Positions 15,701-17,020 of a DNA stretch of 17,020 nucleotides are shown here, one piece after another. The position numbers were made by a program, and so were the translations under genes. The first letter of the stretch is position 1; each line of letters opens with the position of its first letter. Under the pieces are notes generated by a model that saw only the letters and a program-made list of their open reading frames with translations, had not been told where the DNA came from and did not search any database. The stretch is taken from positions 1-17,020 of the forward strand of contig CAMYPB010000012.1 of NCBI GenBank assembly GCA_947285985.1, given 5' to 3'. This DNA is from an uncultured Holosporaceae bacterium. GTDB lineage: Bacteria; Pseudomonadota; Alphaproteobacteria; RUG11792.

Positions 15701-16115
15701 GATTCCATGCAGTTATATCGAGGATCCAGAAATTCGTATGACGATATATAGACGCATTGGAGATATAAAAGATCATCATGAGATTGAAATGATCGAACTC
15801 GAATTGTGCGATAGATTTGGAAATATTCCAGACGAAGTTTTGAATCTCTTGAACGTCGTTCGAATTAAGTTATACTGCACAATCGCAAATATAGAAAAAA
15901 TAGAGACTGGTATTTACGGGGTTTTATTCTCGTTCTTCAATAATCAATTTAATAATACTGATAAATTATTGGAGTTTATCAAGAAATATGACAGTATACT
16001 CAAAATTAGGAACGATCAGAAGATAATATTACAAAAGAGATGGAGAAGTATAGAAGATAGAACGAAGGATATAATCAATATAACAAAAATACTATCCTCA
16101 ATAAATCAAGGATAG
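12744..16115 (+). CDS. mfd: Transcription-repair coupling factor
   Basis: Mfd removes RNA polymerase stalled at DNA damage and recruits UvrA. The 1123 residues (near the E. coli 1148) show the UvrB-like N-terminal module (about 1-215, with GDYSIRGGIIDIFPV 152-166), the CarD-like RNA polymerase interaction domain (about 453-510, with KVGDIVIHKNHGKAIFRGIE), and a RecG-like translocase: Walker A GDVGFGKT (606-613), DEEQ (708-711), SATPIPRTLQLA (734-745), STNIIDSGIDIPNANT (844-859) and QLRGRVGR (875-882). The TRCF C-terminal domain with DPEIRMTIYRRIGDI follows. The start at 12744 keeps the family N-terminal stretch (LDGVLFEWTPLFLVYKF) but has no Shine-Dalgarno, so translation is probably coupled to degP. 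A GTG at 12807 is a weaker alternative. A terminator-like hairpin lies within codons 11-21, and another overlaps the stop. Confidence 0.96.
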   Translation: MIQNNETILDGVLFEWTPLFLVYKFNSSDRSILFVSESNKNVEYIYNFIKTHYKDINIFKILEFESEVYEETLYEQEIFNSRAEFLYRILECREKYIILSTFKSISFRIPDPSYFIDNFLDIKKNDDLSINDIENKLQYLGYTRSNLTTRKGDYSIRGGIIDIFPVLYDTPFRLDFFGDEIESIKSFDKNSQKSIENVENIKITRALEIIPLNADKNKILNDERYQDIIDSSIKDSIENNCIFAGIQWYLPIFNDNPHDIRDYIKDNILIIFDFEIEKLNAKFHENTHQKYEKFKSKCMDHNLLFENIIHDFAYDDKFDVQRISPFNENNIIKDISFNENIRTKEGMKFFLDRIENAKKNDKKIIISTQSPGATYIISNLLKDQKIYDIEMLDHNRIEDARNYISITQSNLLKGCLYDNKYEIYTENELFGFILRSSSHNKNPRNAFKDYSKLKVGDIVIHKNHGKAIFRGIEMMNIDGIHHDFLCLEYRDNDKLFIPVENIDLVSLYGNNDDPLKNVELDKLGSKTWSNKKENIRKKLLTITNELIKVAAIRRTRHLEAISYDSEEYDKFCRKFPYIETEDQINAIDDVINDLKSGIPMDRLICGDVGFGKTEIALRTAFIIASSYKQVILLSPTTILVDQHYNNFIKRFEDFPNITIRKLTRHISNKEVNEIISKFNNSEINILITTHSIFAKKIKYDNLGLLIIDEEQRFGVKQKEIIKNMKNDIHILTLSATPIPRTLQLATSGILDLSIISSPPLNRLPVKTFVIEENNDTIKNAIENEIKRGGQIFIVSPRIEHINDIYNNILKIVPYAKISIAHGQMKNIEDIIEDFYYKKSNILISTNIIDSGIDIPNANTIILYRPDLLGLSQIYQLRGRVGRSKIQAYAYIVLPRQKIMSKESKIRIEIIQKLNTLGSGILLSSYDMDMRGSGNIIGEEQSGYIKDVGIELYQNMLEEMIIMQKSNKNIENFETFSPQINIGLPVLIPCSYIEDPEIRMTIYRRIGDIKDHHEIEMIELELCDRFGNIPDEVLNLLNVVRIKLYCTIANIEKIETGIYGVLFSFFNNQFNNTDKLLEFIKKYDSILKIRNDQKIILQKRWRSIEDRTKDIINITKILSSINQG
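12774..12805 (+). terminator. Intrinsic terminator-like hairpin inside the start of mfd
   Basis: GGAGTCC (12774-12780) and GGACTCC (12790-12796) form a perfect 7-bp GC-rich stem with a 9-base loop, followed by CC and seven T (12799-12805). This is the form of a Rho-independent terminator, on the coding strand, 31 bases past the first base of mfd. It could end degP-only transcripts or attenuate mfd when ribosomes do not cover it. Confidence 0.6.
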
Positions 16116-16118
16116 TAT
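16089..16118. terminator. Hairpin overlapping the mfd stop, between convergent genes
   Basis: ATACTATCCT (16089-16098) and AGGATAGTAT (16109-16118) are a perfect 10-bp stem around a 10-base loop; the mfd stop codon TAG lies in the 3' arm. On the - strand the hairpin is followed by TTTTTGTTAT, a good U tract for the gene ending at 16132. On the + strand the following bases are a poorer tract (ACAAGTATTGATTTT), so it is stronger for the - strand gene. Confidence 0.75.
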
Positions 16119-16131
16119 ACAAGTATTGATT

Positions 16132-16953
16132 TTAACATACTCGACAGAAACAATATGAATATTCATGTGCACACCACAATGTCACGGCTGAATTGTTTTC
16201 ATCATCTCGAGTCACGTCGTTGTCCTTCGAAGGACAAAAAATATTGTATGAAATGAGATAACAAGATTGTCTTTGAGAAAATGGACCCCAATTCATCTCA
16301 CATTTTGGATTATTGAAAAAAATATCCAAAAATTTAAGAGATTCATTAAATCTGTATAGACTCGTTTTATAGAATATAGTATGCCCTTTATATAGCTGAT
16401 TTAAATTCAGTTCTCGAAGAAGTTTTTCGTATTCTATTGTAAAATAATTATTTATTGTGGAATAATTATTCTTATACTTCGAAATAATATCCCTCGCCGT
16501 CGAAAAATTGATGAGATAATTTTGATCATCCTTATTTTTATCATCTAGACCCTGGATTTTGAGTGCATTCAATTTATACATGTATTCCCCGAATCTACGC
16601 TTGATATAATGTTCAATACTGAGCTTCAAAGAAAAACTAATCGGAATTCTTCTGAAAATTTCATATTTAGACCTATCGTCAAAGTTATACTGAATAGTTG
16701 AATTATTCATCAAGAATATACTATCAATATTAGAAACATAATATTGCTTTCTATAATCATTATAACTTATATCGATATAACTGGAATCTGATATACAAAA
16801 TTCCAAAACATTTTCATTATTTTTTATAAAAACTGCAGGGGAATTTTGATTATTTCCATCCCTCACAATGATATGGCTCGCATTTATTTTTCCAAATGAA
16901 AACACGAGGATGAAACAGGCGAGCGTGATATTTAAAATTTTATTACAAAACAT
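16132..16953 (-). CDS. Secreted protein with cysteine-rich C-terminus, unrecognised (273 aa)
   Basis: I do not recognise a family. Residues 1-25 form a signal peptide (KILNITLACFILVFSFGKINA). The mature part begins SHIIVRDG. The middle is rich in Asn, Tyr, Ile and Lys and mixed in predicted structure. Seven cysteines fall in the last 56 residues (218, 231, 240, 261, 268, 270, 273), ending in YCFCRVC, and one more at 53, giving eight in the mature protein, an even number that would allow four disulfides after export. The ATG has no clear Shine-Dalgarno; GATAGGTAT lies 17 bases upstream. It is transcribed alone towards mfd, and the shared hairpin at 16089-16118 probably ends its transcript. Start at 16953 is the only one that keeps the signal peptide. 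Function unknown; a disulfide-bonded envelope or secreted protein is inferred. Confidence 0.75.
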   Translation of the reverse strand: MFCNKILNITLACFILVFSFGKINASHIIVRDGNNQNSPAVFIKNNENVLEFCISDSSYIDISYNDYRKQYYVSNIDSIFLMNNSTIQYNFDDRSKYEIFRRIPISFSLKLSIEHYIKRRFGEYMYKLNALKIQGLDDKNKDDQNYLINFSTARDIISKYKNNYSTINNYFTIEYEKLLRELNLNQLYKGHTIFYKTSLYRFNESLKFLDIFFNNPKCEMNWGPFSQRQSCYLISYNIFCPSKDNDVTRDDENNSAVTLWCAHEYSYCFCRVC

Positions 16954-17013
16954 GCGTTAATTTTAAAAAATACCTATCAGAATTGAAATATAGCAAAAAT
17001 TTAATTTTAACGC
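16954..17013. repeat. Short inverted repeat upstream of the cysteine-rich protein gene
   Basis: GCGTTAA (16954-16960) and TTAACGC (17007-17013) are perfect inverted 7-mers 46 bases apart, the first directly touching the start codon. They bracket the presumed promoter. The spacing suits two operator half-sites or chance; there is too little sequence beyond to judge. Confidence 0.3.
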
Positions 17014-17020
17014 AAGTTTT

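Overview
The window looks like chromosome from an AT-rich, probably host-associated alphaproteobacterium of the Rickettsiales type. The evidence is the strong A+T bias; a lone portal gene of the alphaproteobacterial gene-transfer-agent (GTA) type; a canonical HisRS, which to my knowledge Rickettsiales keep while many other alphaproteobacteria carry a divergent form; and several secreted or surface proteins I cannot assign to a family. The exact genus cannot be read from this. TAA, TAG and TGA all end genes and Trp is TGG, so the code is the standard bacterial one. I see no tRNA, rRNA, CRISPR array, transposase or insertion sequence.

Layout. 1-2150: a large predicted outer-membrane beta-barrel protein on the + strand, closed by a clear intrinsic terminator. 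2157-4698 (- strand): a likely three-gene operon, read as a small secreted coiled-coil protein, then a CNNM/CBS/CorC membrane protein, then an alpha/beta-hydrolase whose Shine-Dalgarno (SD) site lies inside the acidic tail codons of the CorC gene. 4949-6223 (+): hisS. 6243-10656 (-): a GTA-type portal gene, two unrecognised genes (one with a signal peptide, one with an odd TTG start behind a five-codon minicistron), then the ComM/YifB AAA+ gene. 10968-16115 (+): a DegP/HtrA protease followed 3 bases later by mfd. 16132-16953 (-): an unrecognised secreted protein with a cysteine-rich C-terminus.

How it fits together. The housekeeping genes (hisS, mfd, degP, comM, corC) are intact with their key motifs. 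Genes with a predicted export signal (outer-membrane protein, DegP, three small secreted proteins) make up much of the rest, as expected of an organism that must manage its envelope and perhaps a host interface. Three convergent gene pairs share one hairpin each; two of these hairpins overlap a stop codon.

The most unusual items are a terminator-like hairpin plus seven T inside the first codons of mfd, an 18-base perfect palindrome upstream of a secreted-protein gene, the minicistron/TTG arrangement, and a portal gene standing alone with a short C-terminus. I did not find a recognisable new multi-gene defence or mobile system.
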